Assembly: GCF_024734405.1 (NCBI RefSeq)
Contig: NZ_CP059556.1
Location: 3,472,001-3,536,000 of the forward strand
Origin: Saccharopolyspora gregorii
GTDB taxonomy: Bacteria; Actinomycetota; Actinomycetes; Mycobacteriales; Pseudonocardiaceae
DNA length: 64,000 bases
Direction of reading: 5' to 3'
The translations under genes were made by a program, and so were the position numbers. The first letter of the stretch is position 1; each line of letters begins with the position of its first letter. Under the pieces are notes generated by a model that did no database searches, was not told the origin of the DNA, and saw only the letters and a list, made by a program, of their open reading frames with translations. Below are positions 9,291 to 17,463 of the stretch, in pieces.

Positions 9291-10382
9291 ATGCCGCATC
9301 GTCGCGACGTAGATCACAACACCGGCCCGTCCCCCGCGGCGGCCGTTCCCGACCCGGTCGTGCAGGACTGGGACTTCCCCCGGAGCTCGATCAGCGCCCT
9401 GCTGCTCACCAGGTTCGCCGGCGAGCACTCCGTGCCCGCGGACGTGGTGCTCGCCGGAACCGGGCTCACCGAACCGGAACTGGAGGATCCGGACCTGTCC
9501 GTCGACGCGCACCAGGAGCTGCGGATCGTGCGGAACCTGGTGCGCGCGCTGCCGGACGTGCCGGACCTCGGCATGCGCGCCGGGTTGCAGTACCACCTCA
9601 CCGCCTACGGCATCCTCGGCTTCGCGTTCATCAGCAGCCCCACCGTGCAGGACGGCATGGCGGTGGCGCTGCGGTACCTGGAGCTGAGCTTCGCGTTCTG
9701 CATCCCGCGGGTCCGCTTCGCCGGTGACGAGCTGCACGTCGAGCTGGATGCGGCGGCGATCCCGGCGGACGTGCGGAACTTCCTCATCGCGCGCGACCTG
9801 TCCGCGATCCACACCATCATGGTGGAGCTGCTGCCCGCCCCGATCCCGGTGCAGCGCATCGAGTTGAGCCTGCCGGAGCAGCCGAACACCGCGGATCTGG
9901 GCGAATTCTTCGGCGTGGTGCCGAAGTTCGGCCAGCCGCACGACGTGATCGTGCTCGACCCGGCGTTCCTGGGACGCCCGCTGCCGCAGGCCAACGAGCA
10001 GACCCTGGCGATGTGCGAGGCGCAGTGCCGCGACCTGCTCGCGGGCCGCCGGGAGCGCACCGGGTTCGCCAAGCAGGTGCGGGACCAGATGCTCGGCCCC
10101 GACGGGGTGCGGCTGGGCATGGAGGACGTGGCGCGCAAGCTGCACACCACCGCGCGCACCCTGCACCGCAAGCTCAACGCGGAGGGCACCAGCTTCCAGT
10201 CGGTGCGCGACGAGGTCCGCGCGGCGCTGGCCGAGGGGATGCTGCGCGACGGGGCGCTGTCGGTGGACGACATCGCGATCCGCCTCGGCTACGCGGAGGC
10301 GGCCAGCTTCATCCACGCCTTCAAGCGCTGGACCGGGACCACGCCGATGAGCTACGCGCGGCGGCGCGGCGCGGACCGGTGA
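9291..10382 (+). CDS. AraC-family regulator with arabinose-binding-like N-terminal domain (OruR/ArgR type)
   Basis: Transcriptional regulator of about 363 aa. The N-terminal 220 residues resemble the PF12625 sensor domain found in OruR-type activators; a C-terminal double helix-turn-helix follows (about 262-360). Recognition features include VARKLHTTARTLHRKLNAEG and the closing IRLGYAEAASFIHAFKRWTG signature. I place the start at ATG 9291; a TTG at 9276 is in frame but has no support. The gene is divergent from the acyl-CoA ligase, a frequent arrangement for this type of regulator and lipid-activating enzymes, so a fatty acid or acyl ligand is plausible but not shown. Confidence 0.88.
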   Translation: MPHRRDVDHNTGPSPAAAVPDPVVQDWDFPRSSISALLLTRFAGEHSVPADVVLAGTGLTEPELEDPDLSVDAHQELRIVRNLVRALPDVPDLGMRAGLQYHLTAYGILGFAFISSPTVQDGMAVALRYLELSFAFCIPRVRFAGDELHVELDAAAIPADVRNFLIARDLSAIHTIMVELLPAPIPVQRIELSLPEQPNTADLGEFFGVVPKFGQPHDVIVLDPAFLGRPLPQANEQTLAMCEAQCRDLLAGRRERTGFAKQVRDQMLGPDGVRLGMEDVARKLHTTARTLHRKLNAEGTSFQSVRDEVRAALAEGMLRDGALSVDDIAIRLGYAEAASFIHAFKRWTGTTPMSYARRRGADR

Positions 10383-10390
10383 TCCGGGAA

Positions 10391-10425
10391 CCGGCCCGGT
10401 GGCGGGATTCCCGCCACCGGGCCGG
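10391..10425. terminator. Strong hairpin terminator
   Basis: Perfect 15-bp GC stem, left arm 10391-10405 and right arm 10411-10425, with loop GATTC, nine bases after the AraC stop and upstream of the convergent mce stop. The strongest stem-loop I found near a stop codon in this window. Confidence 0.75.
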
Positions 10426-10453
10426 CGGCGCCGAGGACGTCGGTCCCGCCGGA

Positions 10454-10482
10454 CGGTGCTCGCGCGGGCCGGGCGAGCACCG
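10454..10482. terminator. Second hairpin, mce side
   Basis: CGGTGCTCGC (10454-10463) / GCGAGCACCG (10473-10482), 10-bp perfect stem with a 9-nt loop, 25-53 bp past the mce stop on the minus strand. Confidence 0.55.
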
Positions 10483-10506
10483 GCGGAGCGGGTCCACTGC
10501 GGACGG

Positions 10507-11817
10507 TCAGGTGTAGTCGACTTCCGCCCCGCGCAGGACCGGGCCCACCAGCAGCGAACCCCACTGCGGCATCCTGCTCGCCCGGACGCCCATCGAGGGC
10601 GCCAGCGCCAGCGCCACCGCGTCCCGCTCCTGCGGCGAGTTGATCAGCCCGAGGCCGTGCGACCCCGAACCCGCCGAACCGGTGGCAGGCGGGTCTCCCG
10701 CGGCAGGCGGGGCGGAACCGTCCTGGATCGGCCCGTCCGGCGGGTACTGCGGCCGCGTCCCGTCCGGGTAGTCGTAGCAGCGCGGGCCGCGCTTGTCGGC
10801 GTAGACCGGCTCGTCCCGGCCCGCCACGTATTCGCCGCGCGGTGCCACCACTTCGAGGGTGATGTGCGCGCCCGGCTCGTCGGTGCCCACGCCGAAGACG
10901 TCGTCCACCCGCGGGACCGTGTCGGCGAGGGTGCGCAGCAGGCACGGGTACTCCGGCGAGTACTTCGCGAGCACGTCCGCGGTGGGCCGCGCCGACTCGC
11001 CGAGCCGGATCAGGTCGTCGCCGTTGGCTTCGAGGAACCCGGTCGCGTCGTTCGACGTCGTCGTCAGCTGCGAGGTCAGCCCGCGCAGATTCTCCTGCTG
11101 ATCCACCAACGTCCGCGACGTCTGCGACAGATCACCCAACGCCGCCAGCACATCCGGCGCCGCCTGCTCGTAGGTCTCCGCCACCCCCACCAACTGCCGC
11201 AGGTTCTCCTGCAACCGCGGCACCGACGGGTTCAACCCCGCCACGTACTCGTTCAACCGCGAGATCGTGTCCCCGATCGACTCACCACGACCGTCCAACG
11301 CCTGGCTCAACGAATTCAACGTCACCGCCAGATCATCCGGATGAATCGCCTCCAGCACCGGCATCGTGTCCGCCAGCACCGTCTCCAACTCCACCGACGC
11401 CCGCGTCCGATCCTGCGAGATCACATCACCCGAAGCCAACCGCACCGACGACGCCCGCTCCGGCACGTCCAACGACACGTACCGCTCCCCGAACAACGTC
11501 CGCGGCAACAACCGCGCCGACACGTTCGACGGCAACAACCGCGCCTTCTCCGGCTCCAACGCCAAGTGCAACTCCGCACCGCCGTCGACGGGCCGCACTT
11601 CGGAGACCCGGCCCACGGTCATGCCGCGGACCTTCACCTCGGAATCAGGACCCAGCTGGTTGCCGGTGGACGCGGCGATCAGCACCACGTCCACGCTCGG
11701 GCGGAAGACCCCCTGGTACGTCGCCACCGTCGTGCTGAAGAACAACGCGGCGCACAGCAGCAGCGCCAGCCCCAGCAACCTGCGCCGCACCGTCGCATTG
11801 GTGCTGTTTTCGCTCAT
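10507..11817 (-). CDS. Orphan Mce-family protein (MlaD/Mce domain)
   Basis: Probable cell-envelope lipid-binding protein, 436 aa. One N-terminal membrane segment (about 10-32) anchors a single Mce/MlaD domain (about 38-115), followed by a long helical region and a Pro/Gly/Ser-rich tail. Mce proteins normally sit in operons of two yrbE permeases and six mce genes; here no partner gene flanks it. The ATG at 11817 starts MSENSTN just before the membrane helix; the open frame reaches further upstream (to 11955) but that part looks non-coding. Codon use is mosaic: from about 11090 to 11575 Leu is often TTG and GAT, AAT and GGT are common, whereas both ends use CTG/CTC, GAC, AAC and GGC like the rest of the window. 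Confidence 0.85.
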   Translation of the reverse strand: MSENSTNATVRRRLLGLALLLCAALFFSTTVATYQGVFRPSVDVVLIAASTGNQLGPDSEVKVRGMTVGRVSEVRPVDGGAELHLALEPEKARLLPSNVSARLLPRTLFGERYVSLDVPERASSVRLASGDVISQDRTRASVELETVLADTMPVLEAIHPDDLAVTLNSLSQALDGRGESIGDTISRLNEYVAGLNPSVPRLQENLRQLVGVAETYEQAAPDVLAALGDLSQTSRTLVDQQENLRGLTSQLTTTSNDATGFLEANGDDLIRLGESARPTADVLAKYSPEYPCLLRTLADTVPRVDDVFGVGTDEPGAHITLEVVAPRGEYVAGRDEPVYADKRGPRCYDYPDGTRPQYPPDGPIQDGSAPPAAGDPPATGSAGSGSHGLGLINSPQERDAVALALAPSMGVRASRMPQWGSLLVGPVLRGAEVDYT

Positions 11818-12160
11818 CGGACCGCCGTTGACTCGAACCCGGAACAATTCGACGTGGCCCGCAGCGGTCGGGCGCGCGGTGCGCGCCGGTCCCGCGGGGC
11901 CCTCGTCGCGGCGCTCCTCCGGACGGAAGACGATCGGAGGCGCCGGACAGGGCAAGAGACTAGAGCGCGAGGGTGACGTGGGTCATGAGAACCCCGGCCA
12001 TCCGATTGACCATTCCGGACAGATCATTCCGCCGGGCCGTGGTCGCGACCCCGGAGATCACCGCGCGTGGGATCTCGACGGGGCCCTGGCACGTTCAGCG
12101 CGGAGCGCCCGACCCGGTCGGGCCCGCCGGCGGGAGCGCGGGCGGACCGCGCCACCGACG
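11818..12160. other. Intergenic region upstream of the mce gene
   Basis: 343 bp between the mce start and the stop of a small cysteine-rich protein gene, both on the minus strand. It must carry the mce promoter, but I see no clear -35/-10 pair, dyad or small gene. Confidence 0.4.
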
Positions 12161-12445
12161 TCAGTCGGCGGAGTCCTCCAGCTGCCGGGACCCGACGGGT
12201 ATCGAGGCGACGCAGGAGACGCAGGGCATGCAGCCGCCGGCGGGGACGTCGGCGATGGCATCCCGCCGCAGCCCCAACCCGCAGGCGGTGCGGGCGACAC
12301 CGGCGTCCCAGTCGACCGAAACGATCGCGTGCGCCTGCCGCAGCGACACGCGCGGGTGCCTGCGCAACACCCACACCCGCTGCTCCGCTGCAGCGTCGGA
12401 GTCGCGCCGGAGGTGTGCGGAGCTGTTGGCAACGCTGGGCATCAT
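12161..12445 (-). CDS. Small Cys-rich protein, possibly zinc-binding
   Basis: 94-aa protein of unknown function. C55, C72, C75 and C78 (TACG and GCMPCVSC) could form one zinc site, and the stretch RRHPRVSLRQAHAIVSVDWD precedes it. The coding call rests on an excellent AGGAGG five bases before two consecutive ATG codons (12445 and 12442) and on position: it is divergent from a DUF397 protein and an XRE regulator, a pairing I believe recurs in Pseudonocardiaceae. The two start regions share an 11-bp inverted repeat. I know no characterised homologue. Confidence 0.65.
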   Translation of the reverse strand: MMPSVANSSAHLRRDSDAAAEQRVWVLRRHPRVSLRQAHAIVSVDWDAGVARTACGLGLRRDAIADVPAGGCMPCVSCVASIPVGSRQLEDSAD

Positions 12446-12462
12446 TGATCCCTCCTGTGCTT

Positions 12463-12491
12463 GAGATTAATCCTACTCAAGGATTAATCTC
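12463..12491. promoter_or_regulatory. Perfect 11-bp inverted repeat (operator) between divergent small genes
   Basis: GAGATTAATCC (12463-12473) - 7 bp - GGATTAATCTC (12481-12491). It is AT-rich against a roughly 70% GC background and is centred between two divergent starts at 12445 and 12531. The likely ligand is the XRE protein encoded downstream, which would then control both directions. Confidence 0.7.
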
Positions 12492-12530
12492 GTTGTCGAG
12501 CTGAACTGAACAGTGCGGAGGGAGCGCCCA

Positions 12531-12767
12531 GTGCAAGCACCGGACCCGAACCTGATGACCTCGTATTTCCCCCAACACGGCTGGACGGCCGCGCACCGCT
12601 GCGGTCCCAACGGCGGCAACTGCGTCGAGGTCAACCACCCCGTGGCGGGCGGCCCCGTCGGAGTCCGCGACAGCAAGAACATCGACGACGGAGTCCTGGT
12701 CTTCGACGCGGCGCGCTGGCGCTCGTTCCTGACCAGGACCCGCACCGGTGCGTTCGACCTGCCATGA
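12531..12767 (+). CDS. DUF397 domain protein
   Basis: 78-aa DUF397 protein. The conserved elements are the tryptophan-centred beginning, the Cys pair of RCGPNGGNCVEV, VRDSKN and the closing phrase DAARWRSFL. Genes of this type nearly always sit beside an XRE regulator of the Scr1/DUF5753 kind in actinomycetes and are thought to work with it as small partner or antitoxin-like proteins in developmental control. The start is decided by GGAGGGAG (12517-12524) seven bases before GTG 12531; an upstream GTG at 12513 lies before that site. The XRE gene begins 151 bp downstream on the same strand. Confidence 0.9.
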   Translation: MQAPDPNLMTSYFPQHGWTAAHRCGPNGGNCVEVNHPVAGGPVGVRDSKNIDDGVLVFDAARWRSFLTRTRTGAFDLP

Positions 12768-12918
12768 TCACCATCGGTACGATCGGTGGTGTCGATTATT
12801 CCCCTTAAGGGTGAAATCATCGGTCGGTCCGGTCACCACCGGGCAGCACGCCATCGGGTGCCCGCTCGGCTAGGATGATCTGCTTGTCGAGACCCCGAAC
12901 GAAGAGCGGAGATTCCGA

Positions 12919-13779
12919 GTGCCGAGCACGGTGACGTCGCGGCGCAGACAGCTCGGCAACGAGATCCGCCGAGCGCGGACGGCGGTCGGGATGACCCAGC
13001 AGGAGGTCGCCGATCTGCTGGGCTGCAGGCAGGGCAAGGTCAACAAGATCGAGTCCGGCGCGGTGGCGGTCAAGCAGGCCGAGCTCAAGCAGATGCTGGA
13101 GGCCTTCCAGTGCAGCGACGCCCAGGCGGAGCTGATGCTGGACCTGGCCCGGTCGAGCACCGGGCAGCGCGGCCAGTGGTCCGGGTACCGGTCCGCGGTG
13201 CCGCACTGGTTCCGCACCTTCACCGACCTGGAGCCCGCGGCGGGCGAGATCCTCAGCTGGCACGGCGAGCGGATCCCCGGCCCGTTGCAGTCCGAGCACT
13301 ACATGCTCACCCAGTTCAGCGAGGATCGCGCCACGGACGTGACCTCGCTGGTGCGCAACCGCCAGGACCGCAAGCAGGTCTTCGACCTGGACCGGCCGCC
13401 CTACTACCGGTTCGTGATCGGTGAGGCCGCGTTCCGCCGGATGCCCGGCGGGCCGAACCCGTCGGTGGCGCTGGATCAGGTGGAGCACCTCCTGGCGCTG
13501 GGCGAGCGCTACTCGCGGGTGTTCGTGCACGTGCTGCCGTTCGACGTGCGGCTGGCCTTCACGCCGAACGACTTCACGATCATGCGCTTTCCCGACGCCA
13601 CCAAGGACTTCGTGTTCATCGAACACGCCGCCGGTGGGGTTTACCTCGACGACGAAGGGGACTTCGAGCTGTTCGTGGATGCGTGGGACCGCATCCGCGG
13701 TGCCGCGCTGGAACTGAACGAGTCGGTAGACTTCCTGCAGGAATTGGCCGCCGAATTCCGTTCCAAGCTGACCTTCTGA
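12919..13779 (+). CDS. XRE-family regulator with DUF5753 domain (Scr1 type)
   Basis: 286-aa DNA-binding protein. An N-terminal helix-turn-helix (about residues 10-65) contains RRARTAVGMTQQEVADLLGC and is followed by a DUF5753 domain (about 95-280) with the usual SWHGERIPGPLQ and IGEAAFRR segments. Such proteins pair with DUF397 partners and affect development or antibiotic production in streptomycetes. GTG 12919 has GGAG seven bases upstream. It probably binds the inverted repeat at 12463-12491. Confidence 0.9.
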   Translation: MPSTVTSRRRQLGNEIRRARTAVGMTQQEVADLLGCRQGKVNKIESGAVAVKQAELKQMLEAFQCSDAQAELMLDLARSSTGQRGQWSGYRSAVPHWFRTFTDLEPAAGEILSWHGERIPGPLQSEHYMLTQFSEDRATDVTSLVRNRQDRKQVFDLDRPPYYRFVIGEAAFRRMPGGPNPSVALDQVEHLLALGERYSRVFVHVLPFDVRLAFTPNDFTIMRFPDATKDFVFIEHAAGGVYLDDEGDFELFVDAWDRIRGAALELNESVDFLQELAAEFRSKLTF

Positions 13780-13802
13780 CCCTTTTCCGACCGAACCGGA
13801 TC

Positions 13803-13827
13803 GGCGGGAGGGCACTGCCCTCCCGCC
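13803..13827 (+). terminator. Hairpin terminator after XRE gene
   Basis: GGCGGGAGGGC (13803-13813) / GCCCTCCCGCC (13817-13827), 11-bp perfect stem with a 3-nt loop, 24 bases after the stop. Confidence 0.7.
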
Positions 13828-14011
13828 CACCTCGTGCTGCCGTGCGAACCGAACCGCGGACCGCCCGGCCGATTTCGCGCGTCCACGTGCCCGCAGGCCG
13901 CTGACCACGGACATCGGCCGGCTTTTCACCCGATGGCCCCCGCTCACGCCGAGCGGTCGAGGGGTTACTATTCGTCGCAAGATCACCCGGTTGTGACAAA
14001 GGACCATGCGA

Positions 14012-14881
14012 ATGAGCGATCTTGATGAGGACCCGTTCCCCCCGCAGCACGCGGATTTGACCAAGCCGAGCGTCGCCCGGGTGTACGACTGGTACCTCGG
14101 CGGTAACGCGAACTGGGCCATCGACCGGGAATTCGGCCAGCACGTCGTCGACCAATACCCGTTGTTACGCCCGATCGCGATCAGCAATCGGCTCTTCCTG
14201 CACCGAGCGGTCCGGCACCTGGTGGCCCGCGGGGTGCACCAGTTCATCGACATCGGTTCCGGCGTGCCCACGATGGGCAACACGCACTCGGTCGCCGACG
14301 AGGTCGAGCCGGGCTCCAAGGTCGTCTACGTCGACCACGAGCCGGTCGCGGTGGCGCACTCCCAGGTGCTGCTGGAGAAGCACGGCGACGGGGAGCGGCA
14401 CGCCGCGATCAACGCGGATTTCCGCAACCCGGACCGGTTGTGGCAGAAGGCCATCGAGACCGGGGTGCTCGACCTGGAGCAGCCGGTCGCGGTGCTGCTG
14501 ATCGCGGTGCTGCACGTCCAGCAGCCGGGTCCGGACGGCGAGGACATCTCGCCGCAGGTCATGAAGCGCTACCGGGAGCTGCTGCCGCCCGGCTCGTACC
14601 TGGCGCTGTCGCACCTCACCGACGACGGGGTCCCCGCCGAGCTGGACGACCAGCTGGTCGGCATCAAGCAGATGTACGACAACTCCTCCAGCCCGGTGAT
14701 CTGGCGCAGCCAGGAGGAGATCCGCGAGCTGTTCGGCGACTTCGAGATGCTGGAGCCGGGCATGGCGTGGACGACCGACTGGCACCCGGAGGACAGCAGC
14801 CCCAACCACTCGCCGAAGCTGGACTTCAGCCAGTCCGGCGAGTCGGCGATCTGGGCCGGGGTCGGGCGCAAGCCCCTCTGA
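14012..14881 (+). CDS. SAV2177-family SAM-dependent methyltransferase (PF04672)
   Basis: 289-aa methyltransferase of the actinomycete-specific DUF574 group. Family signatures are ARVYDWYLGGNANWAIDRE near the N-terminus, the SAM loop DIGSGVPTMGNTH and VVYVDHEPVAVAHS. Substrates of the family are mostly unknown. ATG 14012 has AAAGGA at the right distance (8 bases), whereas ATG 14006 would leave only 2. It follows the XRE gene by 232 bp and a terminator, so it is probably a separate unit. A second, divergent member is encoded at 21290-22246. Confidence 0.9.
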   Translation: MSDLDEDPFPPQHADLTKPSVARVYDWYLGGNANWAIDREFGQHVVDQYPLLRPIAISNRLFLHRAVRHLVARGVHQFIDIGSGVPTMGNTHSVADEVEPGSKVVYVDHEPVAVAHSQVLLEKHGDGERHAAINADFRNPDRLWQKAIETGVLDLEQPVAVLLIAVLHVQQPGPDGEDISPQVMKRYRELLPPGSYLALSHLTDDGVPAELDDQLVGIKQMYDNSSSPVIWRSQEEIRELFGDFEMLEPGMAWTTDWHPEDSSPNHSPKLDFSQSGESAIWAGVGRKPL

Positions 14882-14890
14882 TCCGGCGGA

Positions 14891-14930
14891 CCACCTCGGC
14901 GTCGATCAGGGACGCTCGACGCCGAGGTGG
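14891..14930. terminator. Hairpin terminator overlapping the 3' end of the monooxygenase gene
   Basis: Left arm 14891-14905 and right arm 14916-14930 form a perfect 15-bp stem with a 10-nt loop. The right arm includes the final codons of the convergent flavin monooxygenase gene, so the two genes share one compact terminator. Confidence 0.7.
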
Positions 14931-16222
14931 TCGCGCAGGGTGTGCCCCTCGTACTCCGTGCGGAATAATCCTCTGCGCTGCAGTTCCGGCACCACCTGCT
15001 CGAAGAAGTCCGTGACCCCGCCCGGCACGTACGGCGGCATCAGCACGAACCCGTCGCAGGCACCCGCCTCGAACCAGCGCTGGAACTCGTCGGCGATCGT
15101 GGCGGGAGATCCGGCGACCAGCGGGAACGACAGCGTCGCCGCGTACTCGGCACCCAGCTCCCCCAGCGTGATCCCGCGGTCGATCGCATCGGCGATCACG
15201 TGCTGGAAGCGGCCCTTGCTGCCGCGGATCTCGTCCCGGACGTCGGGCACCGGCCCGTCGACCGGGAAGCGGGACAGGTCGAGGTTCATGCTCGCCGCCA
15301 TGAAGGTGAGGCCCGCGATGGGGAGCACCAGCGCACGCAGCTCCCGCTCGACCTCCCGCGCCTGCTCGTCGGTCTCCCCGACCACGGGCATGATCCCGGG
15401 CAGCACCCGCACCTCGTGCTCGCCGCGGCCCGCCTCCCGCACCTGCCGCTTGAAGCCGCGGTAGAACTCCACCCCGCGTTCCAGCGTCGGCGCCACCGCG
15501 AAGACCAGGTCGGCGTTCGCGGCGGCGAGCCGCTGGAACACCCCCGACGCCCCGGCCTGCACGATCACCGGCCGCCCCTGCGGTGCTCGGGGCACGGGGA
15601 GCGGCCCGCGGACCTGGAACCAGTCCCCCGCGTGGTCGGCGTAGCGGACCTTGCTCGCGTCGGCGAACCGGCCCGCGGCCTGGTCGGCGAGCACCGCGCC
15701 CTCGTCCCAGGTGTCCCACAGCGCCCGCACCGCGGTGAGGAACTCGGCGGCCCGCTCGTAGCGTTCCTGGTGGCCGAGGTGCTCGGCGCGGCCGAAGTTG
15801 CGCGCCTCCCCGTCGCTGACCGAGGTCACCGCGTTCCACCCGGCCCGGCCGCCGCTGAGGTGGTCGATGCTGGCGAACATCCGGGCCACGTGGAACGGCT
15901 CCGAGTACGTGGTGGACGCGGTCGCGGCCAGGCCGATCCGCTCGGTCACCGAGGACAGCGCCGACAGCAGCACGATCGGGTCGAGGTGGGTGTTCGGCCG
16001 GTGTTCGAGGACCGCGCCGAAGTCGCCGCCGTAGATGTCGTCGACGGCGAGCTTGTCCGCGATGAACAGAAGATCGAGCTTGGCGCGCTCGGCGGCCTCG
16101 GCGAGCCGCCGGTAGAGCGCCAGGCCGTGCTCGCCGGGCGGCGCCGCCCGCGGGTGGCGCCAGCCGCCGGCGTGGATCCCGTGGTCGTCGAGGTAGAGCG
16201 CGAGGTGCAGCCGCCGGGTCAT
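14906..16222 (-). CDS. FMNH2-dependent monooxygenase, NtaA/SnaA/DszA/SoxA family
   Basis: Luciferase-like flavin monooxygenase, 438 aa, using FMNH2 from a separate reductase. Family marks are LHLALYLDDHGIHAGGWR at the N-terminus, FIADKLAVDD, GGRAGWNAVTS and RPVIVQAGASGVFQ. Relatives cleave C-S or C-N bonds of organosulfur or aminopolycarboxylate compounds. The gene lies 14 bp downstream of a sulfonate-type substrate-binding lipoprotein on the same strand, so an organosulfur substrate is the likely one. ATG 16222 gives the canonical MTRRLHLALYL start; GTG 16228 is also in frame. No flavin reductase gene is nearby. Confidence 0.88.
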   Translation of the reverse strand: MTRRLHLALYLDDHGIHAGGWRHPRAAPPGEHGLALYRRLAEAAERAKLDLLFIADKLAVDDIYGGDFGAVLEHRPNTHLDPIVLLSALSSVTERIGLAATASTTYSEPFHVARMFASIDHLSGGRAGWNAVTSVSDGEARNFGRAEHLGHQERYERAAEFLTAVRALWDTWDEGAVLADQAAGRFADASKVRYADHAGDWFQVRGPLPVPRAPQGRPVIVQAGASGVFQRLAAANADLVFAVAPTLERGVEFYRGFKRQVREAGRGEHEVRVLPGIMPVVGETDEQAREVERELRALVLPIAGLTFMAASMNLDLSRFPVDGPVPDVRDEIRGSKGRFQHVIADAIDRGITLGELGAEYAATLSFPLVAGSPATIADEFQRWFEAGACDGFVLMPPYVPGGVTDFFEQVVPELQRRGLFRTEYEGHTLRDHLGVERP

Positions 16223-16235
16223 CGCCACCGCCCGC

Positions 16236-17234
16236 TCAGTACAGGCCGCGATCGACGTGCTCGCCGATCGTCAGGTGTTCGCGCAGCACGCCGAACTCCA
16301 GGTAGTTGTCGGCGACCTCCTGCAGCTGGGCGGTCACCTGGTCGTCGACCGGACCACCGGTGCGCTGCGAGCGGTCCGAGACGAGCCGGGCGACGTTCGG
16401 CGGCCGGTGGCTGAGATCGCCGTAGATCCGCGCGTTCTCCTCCGGGTTGGCCCGCGCCCACTCCAGCGCCTTGTTGTAGCGGCCGATGAAGTCGCGGAGG
16501 GCGGCGCGGCGGCCCGGGTCGTCGAGCGCTTCCTGGTAGGCGTTGATGAAGCTGAGCCCGTGGGCGAGGCCGTTCGCGTCGCGCAGCACGGTCGCGCCCT
16601 GGTCGAGCTGGGCGGCGGCGGTGTACGGGTCCCAGGTGGACCAGGCGTCGATGGCGCCGGAGCTGAGCGCGGCGCTGGCGTTGACCGGTTCGAGGAAGCT
16701 GATCCGCACGTCGTCCGCGGACAGCCCCGCTTCGCGCAGCGCGCTCAGCAGCAGGTAGTGCCCGACGCTGCCGGGCGTGGTGGGCGAGACGGTCTTGCCG
16801 CGCAGGTCGGCGACCGTGCGGATCGGCGAGCCCTTCGGCACCACGATGGCCAGTCCGTACTGCCGCACCGCCCGGGTCGCCGAGACGATCTTGATGTCGG
16901 CGCCGGAGCCGAGCGCGTTGAGCGTCGGCGCGTCCCCGGCGAGTCCGATGTCGACGGCTCCGCTGCGGAGGGCTTCCAGCAGCGGTGCGGCGGCGGCGAA
17001 CTGGGACCAGTGCACCTGGTACTGCTTGCCGTCGAGCACGCCGGCTGCCTCGACCAGGGCCTGCTGGATGCCCGCCTGGTCGCCGATGGTGAGCGTGACC
17101 TTGGTGAGGTCGACGCTGCCGTCCTCGCGGACCGCGGGATTCCCGCCGCAGGCGGCCGCGGCGAGCGGGCTCAGGACGAGCGGGGCGGCGGCCAGCTTGG
17201 CCAGGAAGGAACGCCGCGTGGAGCGGGTCGGCAT
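16236..17234 (-). CDS. Aliphatic sulfonate-type ABC transporter substrate-binding lipoprotein (SsuA-like)
   Basis: 332-aa extracellular binding lipoprotein. The N-terminus MPTRSTRRSFLAKLAAAP has twin arginines and a hydrophobic core ending in a lipobox-like LAAAAC, so it is probably Tat-exported and lipidated. The rest is an NMT1/SsuA-like periplasmic fold with LAGDAPTLNALGSGADIK and GKTVSPTTPGSVGHYLL. ATG 17234 has GGAGG five bases upstream. The permease and ATPase genes expected beside it are absent; only the flavin monooxygenase follows. A 25-codon leader frame precedes it by 109 bp. Confidence 0.9.
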   Translation of the reverse strand: MPTRSTRRSFLAKLAAAPLVLSPLAAAACGGNPAVREDGSVDLTKVTLTIGDQAGIQQALVEAAGVLDGKQYQVHWSQFAAAAPLLEALRSGAVDIGLAGDAPTLNALGSGADIKIVSATRAVRQYGLAIVVPKGSPIRTVADLRGKTVSPTTPGSVGHYLLLSALREAGLSADDVRISFLEPVNASAALSSGAIDAWSTWDPYTAAAQLDQGATVLRDANGLAHGLSFINAYQEALDDPGRRAALRDFIGRYNKALEWARANPEENARIYGDLSHRPPNVARLVSDRSQRTGGPVDDQVTAQLQEVADNYLEFGVLREHLTIGEHVDRGLY

Positions 17235-17343
17235 GGGACCTCCAGCGAGGGGTGCGGCCGCCGGGCGGCCGGGCACGAGGTGAGGGCGTCCGTCCGCGCG
17301 GGACGGGAGGACCGGTGGGACCGGTGCGGGGGAACGAGCCGGG

Positions 17344-17421
17344 TCAGCGCGGACAGAGCGCCGAGGCCACCCGCGACAGGTCCACATGACCCCGGGTGGT
17401 GAGCATCGGCCGCTGCGGCAT
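17344..17421 (-). CDS. Short leader peptide of a sulfur-assimilation transcript
   Basis: A 25-codon frame beginning ATG 17421 whose C-terminal half reads HVDLSRVASALCPR before a TGA. The pattern H-(V/I)-D-L-x-R-V-(S/A)-S-A-x-C near the C-terminus is the one I know from actinomycete putative leader peptides placed ahead of sulfate, sulfonate and cysteine genes, thought to sense cysteine supply by ribosome stalling at the Cys codon. Here it stands upstream of a sulfonate-binding lipoprotein and a sulfur-type monooxygenase, which fits. A second ATG at 17406 would still give the conserved half. I see no unambiguous terminator/antiterminator pair in the 109 bp that follow. Confidence 0.75.
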   Translation of the reverse strand: MPQRPMLTTRGHVDLSRVASALCPR

Positions 17422-17463
17422 GCCCGAACGCTAGCCAGGGCGCCGCGGCGGTGTAAACCCAAT

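Noticed and set aside
12473-12820. A 115-codon minus-strand frame covering the DUF397 gene and the operator
   Set aside because: No domain or ribosome site, and it would overlap the operator and the clearly recognisable DUF397 protein.
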